From VRUE01 sp963837695 (GTDB taxonomy: Bacteria; Actinomycetota; Thermoleophilia; Solirubrobacterales; 70-9), in NCBI GenBank assembly GCA_963837695.1, contig CAWINZ010000005.1:1612001-1676000 (forward strand): 64,000 bases of DNA. Reading direction: 5' to 3'. The notes beneath the pieces were generated by a model. That model was not told the DNA's origin, did no database searches, and was given only the letters and a program-made list of their open reading frames with translations. Shown here in pieces: positions 34,484-43,245 of this stretch (its first letter is position 1; each line of letters starts with the position of its first letter). The position numbers and the translations under genes are program-made.

Positions 34484-35983
34484 CTACCTCAGCCCGCGGC
34501 AGAGCGGCAGGGTGCAGGCGAAGGCCGCGTCCTGCTCGCCGTAGAGGCGCTGCATCTCTAATCGCGCCTGCGCCGCGGCGTGCTCGACGTTCGACGTGCT
34601 TCGCTCAAGCGCCTCTGCTGAGCGGTCCGAAACGGCGACCATGCCAACCCAGCGCAGGAGCGCGTGGCCGTCCGCCAGCTCCTCCTCGCGCCGCGCCGAG
34701 GCCTGCTGGCGGCGGCGGTCCTGGGCGGTGGTGAGGAAGCCCTGGCGCTCGCGCTGCATCTCCTCGGCGACCTCGGCGGTCCTCGCCGCCTCGGCGCGGC
34801 GCATCGCGAGCGAGTAGGGGATCGGCTCGATCGTCACCGAGACGGTGCGCAGCGCGCTCGTCTGCATCAGCAGCGGCATCAGGAAGGTCGGGCCGACGTC
34901 GGTGCGCGGCCAGCCCGAGATCCAGTAGGTCGCGTGGATCGCCGAGTCGGTGCGGTAGGTGCTCCAGGCGCTCTCGTCGGCGAGCGGCCCCATCAGCGCC
35001 GGCTCGACGCCCTCGCGCTCGGGCTCCCCGAGCGCCGCGCGGCCGCGACCGTGGCGGCCGAAGGGGTCGAAGGCGTCACGGAGCACCTCCGCGTACTGCC
35101 TGGGCCGAAGGACGCCGAAGACGGTCAGCTCTGCGAGCGAGAGCCGCTCGGCGAAACCCTCGGCCTCGCGCAGCAGCAGCTCGCAGGCCGCCTCCTCGCC
35201 GCCGCCCAGCCGGCGCAGCTCCCTGGCGCCGCGCCGCTGGTCGATCTGGATTGCAATCAGAACCTCATGCTCGGCGCTCGCCGGGGTCGCCGACTCGATC
35301 AACTCGATATAGGAGCGGACGAGGGTGGAGTCGAGCGGCACGGCGCGGTCGCGCTCGGCCTGCAGGTGAGCGGCCAGCTCGTCGCCCTGGGCCGGCAGGG
35401 TGCGCTCGATCCATTGCAGGCGCCTGACCGGGCTGCCGTCGCGCCCGCAGCTCGCAAGCACCGAGCCCCAGGCGTCGAGCTTTCGCTCCTGCTCGGAAGC
35501 GTCGCGCAGGCCGAAGGCCCCGGCGCGCACGGCGAGCACGGCGGTGTAGGTGCCCGCGCGGCGGTCGCGCATCACCCCGACCTCCTCGCGCCCGTAGGGG
35601 ACCGAGAGCAGCTCAAGGTCGGCGAGCGCCGGGGGCAGTGAGAGCTCGTGGGCCGGAGCACCATCTGGTCCGATCCGCGTCCCGGCCCCGACCGCCGTCG
35701 AGCGGTAACCGGCCCGCCCGCGCCTCCGCCGCAGCGCCCAGCCGATCGCGACCGGCGCCCATTCCTCCGCCGTACGCCCTTCCAGCGGGACGAGGATCGC
35801 CGCCGCGGCAGCGCAGATCGCGCCGACACCGATCGCCAGCCCGGCGAAGCTCCTCAGCCCGTAGAGGGCGCCGAGTCCGATCGCTGCGCCTAGCGCGAGG
35901 ATCACGACCTGGCCCGGCCGCAGTGGTCCGACCAGAGTCCGTTGCTCCAGTGGGCCGAAGCGGTAGCGCCGCTCGCTACCCAT
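34484..35983 (-). CDS. SCO6880-family conjugation membrane protein (VirB3/PrgI plus VirB4 N-terminal-like)
   Basis: The 499-residue product starts MGSERRYRFGPLEQRT and has two membrane helices (VVILALGAAIGLGALYGL, GLAIGVGAICAAAAAILVPL), like VirB3/PrgI. A long soluble part (YRTDSAIHATYWISGWPRTDVGPTFLMPLL) resembles the N-terminal region of VirB4 without Walker motifs. It would pair with the separate ATPase at 32286-33578. Its ATG overlaps the stop of the VirB6-like gene by 8 bp. The longer reading up to 36454 is antisense to low-complexity coding DNA and is rejected. Confidence 0.8.
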   Translation of the reverse strand: MGSERRYRFGPLEQRTLVGPLRPGQVVILALGAAIGLGALYGLRSFAGLAIGVGAICAAAAAILVPLEGRTAEEWAPVAIGWALRRRRGRAGYRSTAVGAGTRIGPDGAPAHELSLPPALADLELLSVPYGREEVGVMRDRRAGTYTAVLAVRAGAFGLRDASEQERKLDAWGSVLASCGRDGSPVRRLQWIERTLPAQGDELAAHLQAERDRAVPLDSTLVRSYIELIESATPASAEHEVLIAIQIDQRRGARELRRLGGGEEAACELLLREAEGFAERLSLAELTVFGVLRPRQYAEVLRDAFDPFGRHGRGRAALGEPEREGVEPALMGPLADESAWSTYRTDSAIHATYWISGWPRTDVGPTFLMPLLMQTSALRTVSVTIEPIPYSLAMRRAEAARTAEVAEEMQRERQGFLTTAQDRRRQQASARREEELADGHALLRWVGMVAVSDRSAEALERSTSNVEHAAAQARLEMQRLYGEQDAAFACTLPLCRGLR

Positions 35984-37706
35984 CGCGCTTCGCCCCGCTC
36001 GGCCTCGGCGTCGACGGTTCGGCCGCCGGACGTGGAGCTCGTTCCCCGCCGCCGGGCGCCTGGCCGCCCTTCGCCCCGGACGGCTCCGACGCCGCCGCGC
36101 TCCGGCTGTCTTTCTCCGCCGGGGCTGCTCGTGAGGGTCGCGGCTCGCTCTGCGGTCGTGGCGCATCTGCGCTCCGCGCCGGACTCGTGGCGCCCTCGCG
36201 ACTTGAGCCGGTGCCGGCGGCCGAGGCGCTCGCCGTATGCCCGAGGCGCTCGGCCGCTGCCTTGCTGCCTTTGGCCGCCGCCACAGGCAGGGCGGCCGCA
36301 GCGGCGGGCGCGGCCGCAGCGGCGCTGCCTGCGGCGGCTCCTCCGCCTGCGCCTGCACTTCCGGTCGATCCCGGTCCGCTGTGACCTGGCGGCCCACCTC
36401 CGCCGCGTGGCCCGACGCCCGGACTTGCCCCAGGTGAGCCACCGCTCTGGCCACCGCTGTGGCGGGTCTCGGTGGCGCTCGAGCCTCGCCAGTTGGCGTG
36501 GGCCATGTTGCGCATCATCTGCACCTGGGTCGCCAGGTGTACGCCGGCCATGGCCCCGCCCGTCGCCGAGCGGCGCGCGTATGCGGCGCTCATCGCGCCC
36601 TCGGCGAACGGCACGAGTCGCAGCAGGACGAAGGGCGAGAAGCAGGCGAGCAGCATCAGCGCGGCAGCGGCGAGGATCTGCTCGACCTGGCCGGCGTTGT
36701 GCGCGAGCAGGCTCCCGGCGAGGCTGAGGATCGCGACGATCACGAACTTCGAGGCGATCACGACGAGGAGCAGCTCGACGCTCCGTCGCAGCGCTCCCGA
36801 CCAGCGCGGCCAGATCGAGGCCGCCAGGGAGAGCGGCACGAAGAGCGCCACCACGTAGACCGCCGCGTCGCGCATCAACAGCTCGATCCAGACGAAGAAG
36901 GCGGCGAACGCCCCGATCACCGCGACCAGGAAGGTGACGAAGAGCGGCACCTCGACCGATCCGCCGGCGGCGCCGAGCGCCGCGCCCGCCGCACCGCCTC
37001 CAGACGAGGCGCCGATCGCCCCGCCCGGGGCACCCCCGGCCGCGACGAGGCTGTGGATCGCGCCGGCGAAGAAGCGCTGGCTCTCGCCCGCAGTCGAGCT
37101 GGAGATCGCCTCCGAGAGGCCGTCGGTCGCGCCCAGCAGCAGCTGGACGACGACGAAGGCGACGCTCGTCCCGATCAGCGCCAGAGGCAGGTCGAGGAAG
37201 GCCGTGCGTGCGAGCGTCGCGAGGCTGCCCTGCGCCAGGCCCTCGAGCACAGCGAGCAGCAGCATCGCCGCTGCCATTACGACCGCGATCTCGGCCATCT
37301 TGGCGTACTGGTCGAGGAAGCCGCGGGTGTCCAGGCGCGGGCTCGTCGAGGCGTCGATCGCCTTGGCGACTCGCCCGATCAGCCAGGCGGCGCCTTCGCT
37401 CACCCAGGTCGCGACTTGGTTGAGGACGCCGTTGCCGACATCCTTCAGCGCTCCGGTCACCGGGGAAGTGACCGCGCTGACTGCGTCGCCGGTCACCGAG
37501 TTGCAGGCGTCGCCCACGGGATTGCCACCACCGATCGCCCCGGCGACAGTTCCCACGCCTCCTGCGATCACGCCGGCCGCGCCGCTGGCGGCGTCGCAGA
37601 CGACGTTCGCCTGGGCCTGCTCGGGCGCCGGGCGTCCGAGCAATAGCAGCGCTGCCAGCGCCGCCACGAGGCCGGCTCGGGTGAGTGGCCTACGGGGCGA
37701 GCTCAT
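35976..37706 (-). CDS. VirB6/TrbL-like polytopic conjugation protein
   Basis: The 576-residue product has a signal-like N-terminus (AGLVAALAALLLLG), a Cys-containing outer segment and five or six membrane helices between about 140 and 370. An Ala/Gly/Ser/Pro-rich cytoplasmic tail of about 190 residues follows. This is the layout of VirB6/TrbL channel proteins in Gram-positive conjugation systems. The ATG at 37706 overlaps the upstream stop by 17 bp. The tail is low complexity and may bind the ATPases. Similarity outside topology is weak. Confidence 0.78.
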   Translation of the reverse strand: MSSPRRPLTRAGLVAALAALLLLGRPAPEQAQANVVCDAASGAAGVIAGGVGTVAGAIGGGNPVGDACNSVTGDAVSAVTSPVTGALKDVGNGVLNQVATWVSEGAAWLIGRVAKAIDASTSPRLDTRGFLDQYAKMAEIAVVMAAAMLLLAVLEGLAQGSLATLARTAFLDLPLALIGTSVAFVVVQLLLGATDGLSEAISSSTAGESQRFFAGAIHSLVAAGGAPGGAIGASSGGGAAGAALGAAGGSVEVPLFVTFLVAVIGAFAAFFVWIELLMRDAAVYVVALFVPLSLAASIWPRWSGALRRSVELLLVVIASKFVIVAILSLAGSLLAHNAGQVEQILAAAALMLLACFSPFVLLRLVPFAEGAMSAAYARRSATGGAMAGVHLATQVQMMRNMAHANWRGSSATETRHSGGQSGGSPGASPGVGPRGGGGPPGHSGPGSTGSAGAGGGAAAGSAAAAAPAAAAALPVAAAKGSKAAAERLGHTASASAAGTGSSREGATSPARSADAPRPQSEPRPSRAAPAEKDSRSAAASEPSGAKGGQAPGGGERAPRPAAEPSTPRPSGAKRDG

Positions 37707-38361
37707 AGCTCTGCAGCTCCTTGGCAAGGCGGATCACGCCGTAGCCGTCGGCCGGGCCGGGCAGCGTCTGCAACTGCGGCGTGGGGCCGAAGCTCGCTTC
37801 GGTCCGGGCGATCTTCCAGTCGCCGTGCCGCCAGAGCAGGTCGGTGTGGGTGAGCCCGAAGTAGGCGCGCGGTGAGACCGACGAGGCGTTGCCGAGCAGG
37901 GTGAAGCCCCAGGTGAGGACACGGGCGCGGTGCGCTGAAAAGGACTCGATCCGGTAGCCGATCGGCACGCCCAGGTAGAGGGTGCGGATGCCGTGCTCGA
38001 TTCCTGTCCCGATCGGCCCGCGCGCCAGCCTCTCACGGCCCGGCGAGTTGGCGGCGAGCATCGTCTGTGCGTAGTCGGGACTGGCGACGACTTCGATCCG
38101 CCGCCGCAGGACGGCGGGCCGCAGGATCGCCGTGTCGGCGAAGGCCCGCTGGTAGGAGGCGACGGCCGCCGCAGCGCCGGCCCGCGAGCGGGCGAAGCCG
38201 ACGGGCACACCGGCTCGAATCCCCGTCGGGCCGCTGCCTGTCGGTCCGTTCCTCGCCTGCGGACTCTGTCCGGTGCTCGCGCGTCCGATCAGCAGGCCCG
38301 CCGCGAGGGCGAGGAGGAGCAGGAGGGGGGGAGCGAAGCGGTGCTTTGAGGGGCGCCGCAT
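37690..38361 (-). CDS. VirB8/TcpC-like single-pass conjugation protein
   Basis: The 223-residue product has one N-terminal membrane helix (PPLLLLLALAAGLLIG, about 11-26) and an outer domain. Its C-terminal part (IGYRIESFSAHRARVLTWGFTLLGNAS, then LLWRHGDWKIARTEASFGPTP) looks like the NTF2-like fold of VirB8/TcpC proteins. It overlaps the VirB6-like gene downstream by 17 bp and the VirB2-like gene upstream by one base. The role is assigned by topology, fold appearance and position. Confidence 0.7.
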   Translation of the reverse strand: MRRPSKHRFAPPLLLLLALAAGLLIGRASTGQSPQARNGPTGSGPTGIRAGVPVGFARSRAGAAAAVASYQRAFADTAILRPAVLRRRIEVVASPDYAQTMLAANSPGRERLARGPIGTGIEHGIRTLYLGVPIGYRIESFSAHRARVLTWGFTLLGNASSVSPRAYFGLTHTDLLWRHGDWKIARTEASFGPTPQLQTLPGPADGYGVIRLAKELQSYELAP

Positions 38362-38678
38362 CAGTGGACCGCCGATCCGGCACCGTAGAAGAAGTTGATC
38401 AGCGCCGAGGCCGCGCCGACCACAAACGCCCCGCCGATCGCGTAGAGCATCTTCGACTTGCCGTCGGCGGCCTGGCTGTAGTTGTTAGCGCGCTGGCCGA
38501 GACCCCACTGCGCGGCGCCGAGCACCAGCGCCGCTCCGCAGCCGAGCAGGGCGACGGCGGCGAGGCCGTTGACAAGCTTTTCCAGGGCGCCGGCACCGGG
38601 AAGGCCGCCCGGGTTCGGCTTGATGCTGATGTCGGCGACTCTGAGCAGGCCGAGTCGGATCGCGATCGGTATTGGCAC
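38361..38678 (-). CDS. VirB2-like small membrane protein (DUF6112-type)
   Basis: The 105-residue product has two membrane segments (VNGLAAVALLGCGAALVLGAAQWGLG and MLYAIGGAFVVGAASALINFFYG) around a short charged loop (NNYSQAADGKSK). This pattern is found in small pilin-like proteins of actinobacterial type IV secretion loci. It starts at GTG 38678 after a strong AAGGAGGT site and heads the operon for VirB8-, VirB6- and SCO6880-like proteins. Confidence 0.75.
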   Translation of the reverse strand: MPIPIAIRLGLLRVADISIKPNPGGLPGAGALEKLVNGLAAVALLGCGAALVLGAAQWGLGQRANNYSQAADGKSKMLYAIGGAFVVGAASALINFFYGAGSAVH

Positions 38679-38760
38679 GGCGGACCTCCTTGCGGATCGG
38701 GTGCGTTCTCACCGGTTGTCCGCGGCGGAGGCCTGGTGCCTCACCGACCTGGGCGACTAC

Positions 38761-40005
38761 TCACATGCCGAACTCGGATTCGACCTGCTTGCCGCTCGCC
38801 GACGGCGCTGACTTGGAGCTGGTCGCGCCGCGCGAGCCCGCCGAGCTGGTCGAAGAGGTTGAGCCGCCGCTCCCGCTCGAGGCTTCCGGGACGGCTTCTC
38901 CGCCGCCGTTGAAGGGATCGAACTCCTGGGCGACCTGCTTGCCGGTCGCGGCCGACGGAGAGGCGGTCGTGGGGGTGGCTTCGCTCTGTCGCTTGCGCGA
39001 CGCGGTCTTCGAGGTCTGCTTCTTCACCGAGCCGCTCGGCGCGCCCGCACTCGCCGCCGCTGGTGGTTCAGCCGTCGCCGGGGCGCTTTCGCGTTCCGGT
39101 GACGCCGGAACCGGGGCAGTGCGCTCGATCGGGGGGTACTTGTGGTGTTCGGCGAGGCCGTCCACCGCGCCGATCCCCGGCCCGACCACTCCGGTTGCAA
39201 GACAGGCGACTGCAGCTGCTCCACAGGCGCCTGCCGCGCGAGCTGCGCCGCCGAGCGCCGGACCCATGCCGGGCTCGGCGGCTCCTCCGCCGAGCAGGCG
39301 CCGGGCCAGATCCTGACCGCGGCCGAGCAGCGCGATGGCGTGATGAGCGGCCGCATCGACGAAGCCGAGCAGCCGCGGCCGAGGGTGGGGAATCGCGACC
39401 GAGGCCCAGGCGGCGATCCCGAGCTCAACCGCGAGCGCGTCGACGTCCTCGACTCTGAGAAGCTTTCGCAGTCGCTCCAGGGCGGCGTGGTGGCGGCGGT
39501 CGGCTTTGCATTTATCCCACCTCAGCGCGCGCCCGACCTCGCGCACAGACATGCCCTCGAAGTAGACGAGGGCGATCACCTTGCGCTCTTCCTCCGGGAG
39601 TCGTTCGATCGCGGACTGCAGGCGGCGGTAGCGATCGGACTCAAGCGCCTTGTCCTCTGGGGTGGCCGACTCCTTGACCGGAAGGCCGTTGTCGATCGAG
39701 AGCACACGCGGTGCCCGCCCTTCCTGCTCGAGGAGGTTCTGTGTGCGCCGCCAGGCGCAGTGGACGATCCACCCCGCCGGGTTTCTCACCTCGCCGCCCT
39801 CGGCGATGTGCTCACTGAACTCAAGCCGGGCCCTGCCGAGCAGATCAGCGGCGTGTCGGTCGAGGAAGGCTGGGGAGAAGCGCTTGCGCCTCAGCAGCTG
39901 GCGGAAGCCGCGTTCGGCCGATTCGAGCTCCTCGTGCGTGAGATCGCCGTCCTTGACGGCAATGCGCTGACCCGCCTCCTGGCCTGTGCTCCGTGTGGTT
40001 CCCAT
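38761..40005 (-). CDS. Sigma-70-like factor fused to membrane segment and repeated EFG tail tags
   Basis: The 414-residue product has an ECF-like region 2 (AGWIVHCAWRRTQNLLEQEG) and region 4 (LPEEERKVIALVYFEGMSVREVGRALRWDKCKADRRHHAALERLRKLL). A Gly/Ala-rich hydrophobic stretch (about 275-300) could cross the membrane. The long Ser/Thr/Ala-rich tail ends with two copies of a GKQV-x-x-EF tag (QVAQEFDPF and the terminal QVESEFGM). It may be a membrane-tethered sigma factor for transfer genes. It lies just upstream of the VirB2-like gene on the same strand. Confidence 0.72.
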   Translation of the reverse strand: MGTTRSTGQEAGQRIAVKDGDLTHEELESAERGFRQLLRRKRFSPAFLDRHAADLLGRARLEFSEHIAEGGEVRNPAGWIVHCAWRRTQNLLEQEGRAPRVLSIDNGLPVKESATPEDKALESDRYRRLQSAIERLPEEERKVIALVYFEGMSVREVGRALRWDKCKADRRHHAALERLRKLLRVEDVDALAVELGIAAWASVAIPHPRPRLLGFVDAAAHHAIALLGRGQDLARRLLGGGAAEPGMGPALGGAARAAGACGAAAVACLATGVVGPGIGAVDGLAEHHKYPPIERTAPVPASPERESAPATAEPPAAASAGAPSGSVKKQTSKTASRKRQSEATPTTASPSAATGKQVAQEFDPFNGGGEAVPEASSGSGGSTSSTSSAGSRGATSSKSAPSASGKQVESEFGM

Positions 40006-40095
40006 GCTTCCCCTGTCCAGAAAATCCCCTGACTGCCTCACCTTTCTTAAACATGAGGCAAACCGCATTAGTTGCGGACAGGAGCGCCGGACGAG

Positions 40096-41172
40096 ATGCG
40101 TCGATCCGGCGACAAAGGCAAGGCCTCGATGCTGCCCGTGGCGCTGCTCGGGCTTGCATTCCTGGCCTTCTTGCTCGTCGTCGGCGCCGCCGCCTCGGCG
40201 GCGCTGCTCTTCGGCGGCCGGGTCGGCTGCGGCGGCGAAGCGGTCGGGTCGGTCGAAGGGGTGCCGGCGAGGCTCGTTCCGATCTACCGATCGGCAAGCG
40301 CGCGCTATGGGCTGGGAGAGCGCGGCCCGTCGATCCTCGCAGCGGTCAACTGGGTTGAGACCGGCTTCGGCTCCGACCTCGCGGTGTCCTCGGCCGAAGC
40401 CGAAGGCTGGATGCAGTTCCTGCCTTCGAGCTGGGCGACTTACGGCGTCGACGCGAACGGCGACGGCGTCAAGGACCCCTACAACCCCTGGGACGCGATC
40501 TTCGCGGCAGCCCGGCTGCTGCGCGCTTCGGGCGCGCCTGCGAATTGGCACGAAGCCCTCTTCTCCTACAACCACGCCGATTGGTACGTCGAGAAGGTTG
40601 AACAGGCGGCTGAGCGCTTCGGGCGCGCGAGCGCCGGATCGGCGAGTGGCGCCGATGCAATCTGCGCTGCGGGCGTGCCAGGTGGTGCCGTGCTCGATCA
40701 GGCGGTGCGTCTGTTCTCGCCGCGGGAATTCAAACCGCTGCTGGCGCGGCTTTGGGTCGGCGGCGGTGCACCGGAGGCGGTCGACGCTCGTATCTGGCCC
40801 GACGCGGTCTGGCTGCTCGAAGGCTTCGACCTGCGCGTCACCGCCGCCCGCGAGGCGGGCCACAACACCCATGGAGACGGCACGGCGATGGACATGGTTC
40901 CGGCGGCTGGCCATAGCTGGGACGCGACTGCGCTGCGCGCGGCGCTTGCCCTCGGCTGGACTTCAAGCTGCGGAGCGAGCGGCAGTGCGCCTGTCTGCCC
41001 GCTGGTCCCGGCAATCCAGTTCATCGGCTACAACGGCTACCCCGGCCACGGCGATCCAGCCCACGCCGGCTCGAACGCCCACCTGCACGTGTCGTGGAAG
41101 AGCTCGGACTTCGGCTGTCCGGGGCTGTGCGCGCCGCGGACCTGGGTGGAGGTCTTCCCGTGGGTGGAATAG
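40096..41172 (+). CDS. Wall hydrolase: lytic transglycosylase fused to M15-like peptidase domain
   Basis: The 358-residue product has one membrane anchor (LLGLAFLAFLLVVGAAASAALLF, about 17-39). An SLT lysozyme-like domain follows with catalytic Glu88 (NWVETGFG), GWMQFLPSSW and FSYNHADWYV. The C-terminal domain has NTHGDGTAMDMVP and the final HLHVSW, the zinc motifs of VanY/D-Ala-D-Ala-carboxypeptidase-like M15 enzymes. It would open peptidoglycan for the conjugation channel (VirB1 role). It is divergent from the sigma-fusion gene. Confidence 0.85.
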   Translation: MRRSGDKGKASMLPVALLGLAFLAFLLVVGAAASAALLFGGRVGCGGEAVGSVEGVPARLVPIYRSASARYGLGERGPSILAAVNWVETGFGSDLAVSSAEAEGWMQFLPSSWATYGVDANGDGVKDPYNPWDAIFAAARLLRASGAPANWHEALFSYNHADWYVEKVEQAAERFGRASAGSASGADAICAAGVPGGAVLDQAVRLFSPREFKPLLARLWVGGGAPEAVDARIWPDAVWLLEGFDLRVTAAREAGHNTHGDGTAMDMVPAAGHSWDATALRAALALGWTSSCGASGSAPVCPLVPAIQFIGYNGYPGHGDPAHAGSNAHLHVSWKSSDFGCPGLCAPRTWVEVFPWVE

Positions 41173-41401
41173 CCAGAGCTCAAGTTCGCCCGGTCGGGCC
41201 TGGCATCTCTCCGCTCATTGTCCGCGCCGGGCATAGGGGGGAGATTTTACGCCGCTGTGCCCTCTTGCCGTCAGGGCACTTCGACCGCTGCGCAGGTCTC
41301 CCGGCGCGGCTTGGTCGCGTAGAGAAGCCAGGCCCGCCAATCGCAAGGAGTGAAAGTGAAGCCCGTCGATCGAGATCGGCCAGGTCAACCGAGAGGTCGC
41401 C
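41173..41401 (+). other. Promoter region ahead of xis-int
   Basis: No gene is seen. The stretch lies between the wall hydrolase and the Xis-like gene and probably carries the promoter of the excision/integration pair. No distinct boxes or repeats were found. Confidence 0.35.
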
Positions 41402-41587
41402 ATGCAGACGCGCCTGCTGTTGACTCGGCGCGAGGCGGCCGAGGTGCTCGGCGTCAGCCTCAGCCACTTCCAGCGGCACGTCCAGCCCCACCTGCGCTGC
41501 GTGTACTCGGGTCAGTTACGGCTGTATCGGCCTTGCGACTTGGAGCGTTGGGCGGACCGTCAGGCCTGCGAGCCCCATCGGCGGTGA
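41402..41587 (+). CDS. Excisionase-like HTH protein
   Basis: The 61-residue product has a MerR-like winged HTH: LLTRREAAEVLGVSLSHFQRHVQPHLRCV, then LRLYRPCDLERWA, the pattern of Xis and AlpA-type excisionases. It lies 7 bp before the integrase start on the same strand, the normal xis-int order. It probably bends the arm regions and favours excision. Confidence 0.82.
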   Translation: MQTRLLLTRREAAEVLGVSLSHFQRHVQPHLRCVYSGQLRLYRPCDLERWADRQACEPHRR

Positions 41588-41594
41588 ATGACTG

Positions 41595-42884
41595 ATGGCC
41601 GGCGTCGATACGAAGACCCGCTATCAAGGCGTGTTTGCTCGCCACCGGGAGAGTTGTCGCACCCGCCAGAGCGGTCGATGCAACTGCACGCCGAGCTACT
41701 TCGGAACGGCGTGGGATCGGGTCGCCCACCGAACCCGGAAGACGCGCCATTTCCGTCTCGTGACCGAAGCGAGGTCTGCAAGGGCCGACTTGCAGGAGTC
41801 GCTGCGCAAGGGCCGGGCGCCGGTGCCATCCGCTATTACCTTCGCCGAGGCCAGGACTCGATTCGTTCGAGACGCCAAGGCGGGGATCGCGCTCAACAAG
41901 CACCGTCGTCCCTATCGGCCGAAGGCGTACAAGGATCTCGAGTCAGCGCTCGCCAACGTCCCCGATGAGATCGCCCGCCGCCGCCTCGTTCGGGTCACTC
42001 GCGGCGAAATCCAGACACTGGTCGACAGTCGCAGCGCTGGCCCGAAGCGGCTTTCGGGCTCGCGGATCTCCTCGATTGTCAATGCCATCCGCTCGCTGTA
42101 TCGCTGGGGCAGGGAACACGAACTCGCCGACTTCGACCCCGCCCAGGAGATCAGGCTGCCGGCCAGCGATGCGAAACCGCGCGACCGGATCGCGACGCCA
42201 GCCGAATTCGCGCGCCTGCTCGATGCGATCTTTGAGCCCACGCCTACCGGGCGCAAAGAAGGCATCACGCGCGACCGCAATGAGGCGCGCAAAGACGCAC
42301 TGCCGTTCGCGCTCGCCGGTTACGCAAGCGCCCGAAGCCAGGAGATCCAACTCCTCGATTGGTCGCACGTCGACCTTGATGTCGGCGGTGGCGAGCTCGC
42401 CGGCGACGAGGAGGGCCGGAAGCCCGGCGGTTCTTGGAGGCTGGTCCCCTACGTGAAGCCGCTGTGGACGTTGCTCCTCGAGGAGTGGGAGGCACAGGGG
42501 AGACCGGCGAGCGGGAAGGTGTGCCCGCCGAGGGCCATGCGCCAGTCAGGTCTGCTCGCCCTGAACACGCTCCAGTCGAAGGTCCGCAAACGCTGGCGCG
42601 AACAAAGCTTGGAGCCGATCGGCCTTCACGAGGCGCGCCATACGACCGCGACGTGGCTTGACCATGCCGGCGTCTCGCCCAAGGTGGCCTCCCAGTTCAT
42701 GGGCCACAAGACGCCCGAGTATCAGCCCGGCGCGGCTCGGATCACCCTGGAGCGCTACACCCACGTCCTGCCTGGCGAGCTGGAGCGTGCAAGGGACCTG
42801 CTCGACGCATTCCTAGTCGACCGCACCAAGCTCGCGAGAGGCCTGGGTATCGAGTCCAAGGAGCTACCGAGGGGTGTCGAATGA
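41595..42884 (+). CDS. Tyrosine recombinase (integrase) of the element
   Basis: The 429-residue product has an Arg-rich N-terminal arm domain, a SAM-like core-binding domain (about 80-185) and a catalytic domain with Arg247 (ARSQEI), His345-x-x-Arg348 (LHEARHT), His371 (MGHKT) and nucleophile Tyr388 (LERYTH). All catalytic residues are present. It should recombine the 48-bp tRNA-Trp core. Unusually, it lies about 4.7 kb inside the right end rather than next to an att site. Confidence 0.94.
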   Translation: MAGVDTKTRYQGVFARHRESCRTRQSGRCNCTPSYFGTAWDRVAHRTRKTRHFRLVTEARSARADLQESLRKGRAPVPSAITFAEARTRFVRDAKAGIALNKHRRPYRPKAYKDLESALANVPDEIARRRLVRVTRGEIQTLVDSRSAGPKRLSGSRISSIVNAIRSLYRWGREHELADFDPAQEIRLPASDAKPRDRIATPAEFARLLDAIFEPTPTGRKEGITRDRNEARKDALPFALAGYASARSQEIQLLDWSHVDLDVGGGELAGDEEGRKPGGSWRLVPYVKPLWTLLLEEWEAQGRPASGKVCPPRAMRQSGLLALNTLQSKVRKRWREQSLEPIGLHEARHTTATWLDHAGVSPKVASQFMGHKTPEYQPGAARITLERYTHVLPGELERARDLLDAFLVDRTKLARGLGIESKELPRGVE

Positions 42885-42945
42885 GCTGCCGACGCTCTCC
42901 CCGTTGGTGGCTTTGGTCTGAGGGGGCTGGGGAAGTGGCTGATCC

Positions 42946-43245
42946 TCAGCGGGATTGGTTCGTGGCTGCGGCCACGATGTCTTGCAGGGTCGCTCCTAGC
43001 GCGTTCGCCGTCTCGTGGTCGCTAATCGCCTCGGCGAAGTCGGCGATGCCCCGCCTCTCCTTGACCTCATCGAGCGTCTTGTCGGTGTTGGCTAGCTTCT
43101 CATTTGCGGCGCCCCTGACCATCTTGACCAGCGTGTCGCGATCAACCTCCTTGCTGAGGTTTCCGGCAATCTCGCTGACCGGGATTCGCGACCGGTTGGA
43201 CTTCCAATGGAACGGCGGTTGCGCTGAGCTAGGTGCTGCGGCCAT
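42946..43245 (-). CDS. Small hypothetical protein beside the DnaA-box region
   Basis: The 99-residue product starts at ATG 43245, preceded by GGAAGGAGA. The longer reading to 43419 lacks a ribosome site. The sequence is charged and helical (IAGNLSKEVDRDTLVKMVRGAANEKLANTDKTLDEVKERRGIADFAEAISDHETANAL). It reads away from the DnaA-box-rich region and could be a replication or copy-control protein. No family is recognised. Confidence 0.55.
   Translation of the reverse strand: MAAAPSSAQPPFHWKSNRSRIPVSEIAGNLSKEVDRDTLVKMVRGAANEKLANTDKTLDEVKERRGIADFAEAISDHETANALGATLQDIVAAATNQSR

Noticed and set aside
35984..36454. 156-codon N-terminal extension of the SCO6880-like protein
   Set aside because: It lies antisense-like over the Ala/Gly/Pro-rich tail of the VirB6-like gene in another frame; the ATG at 35983 opens directly with the family start.
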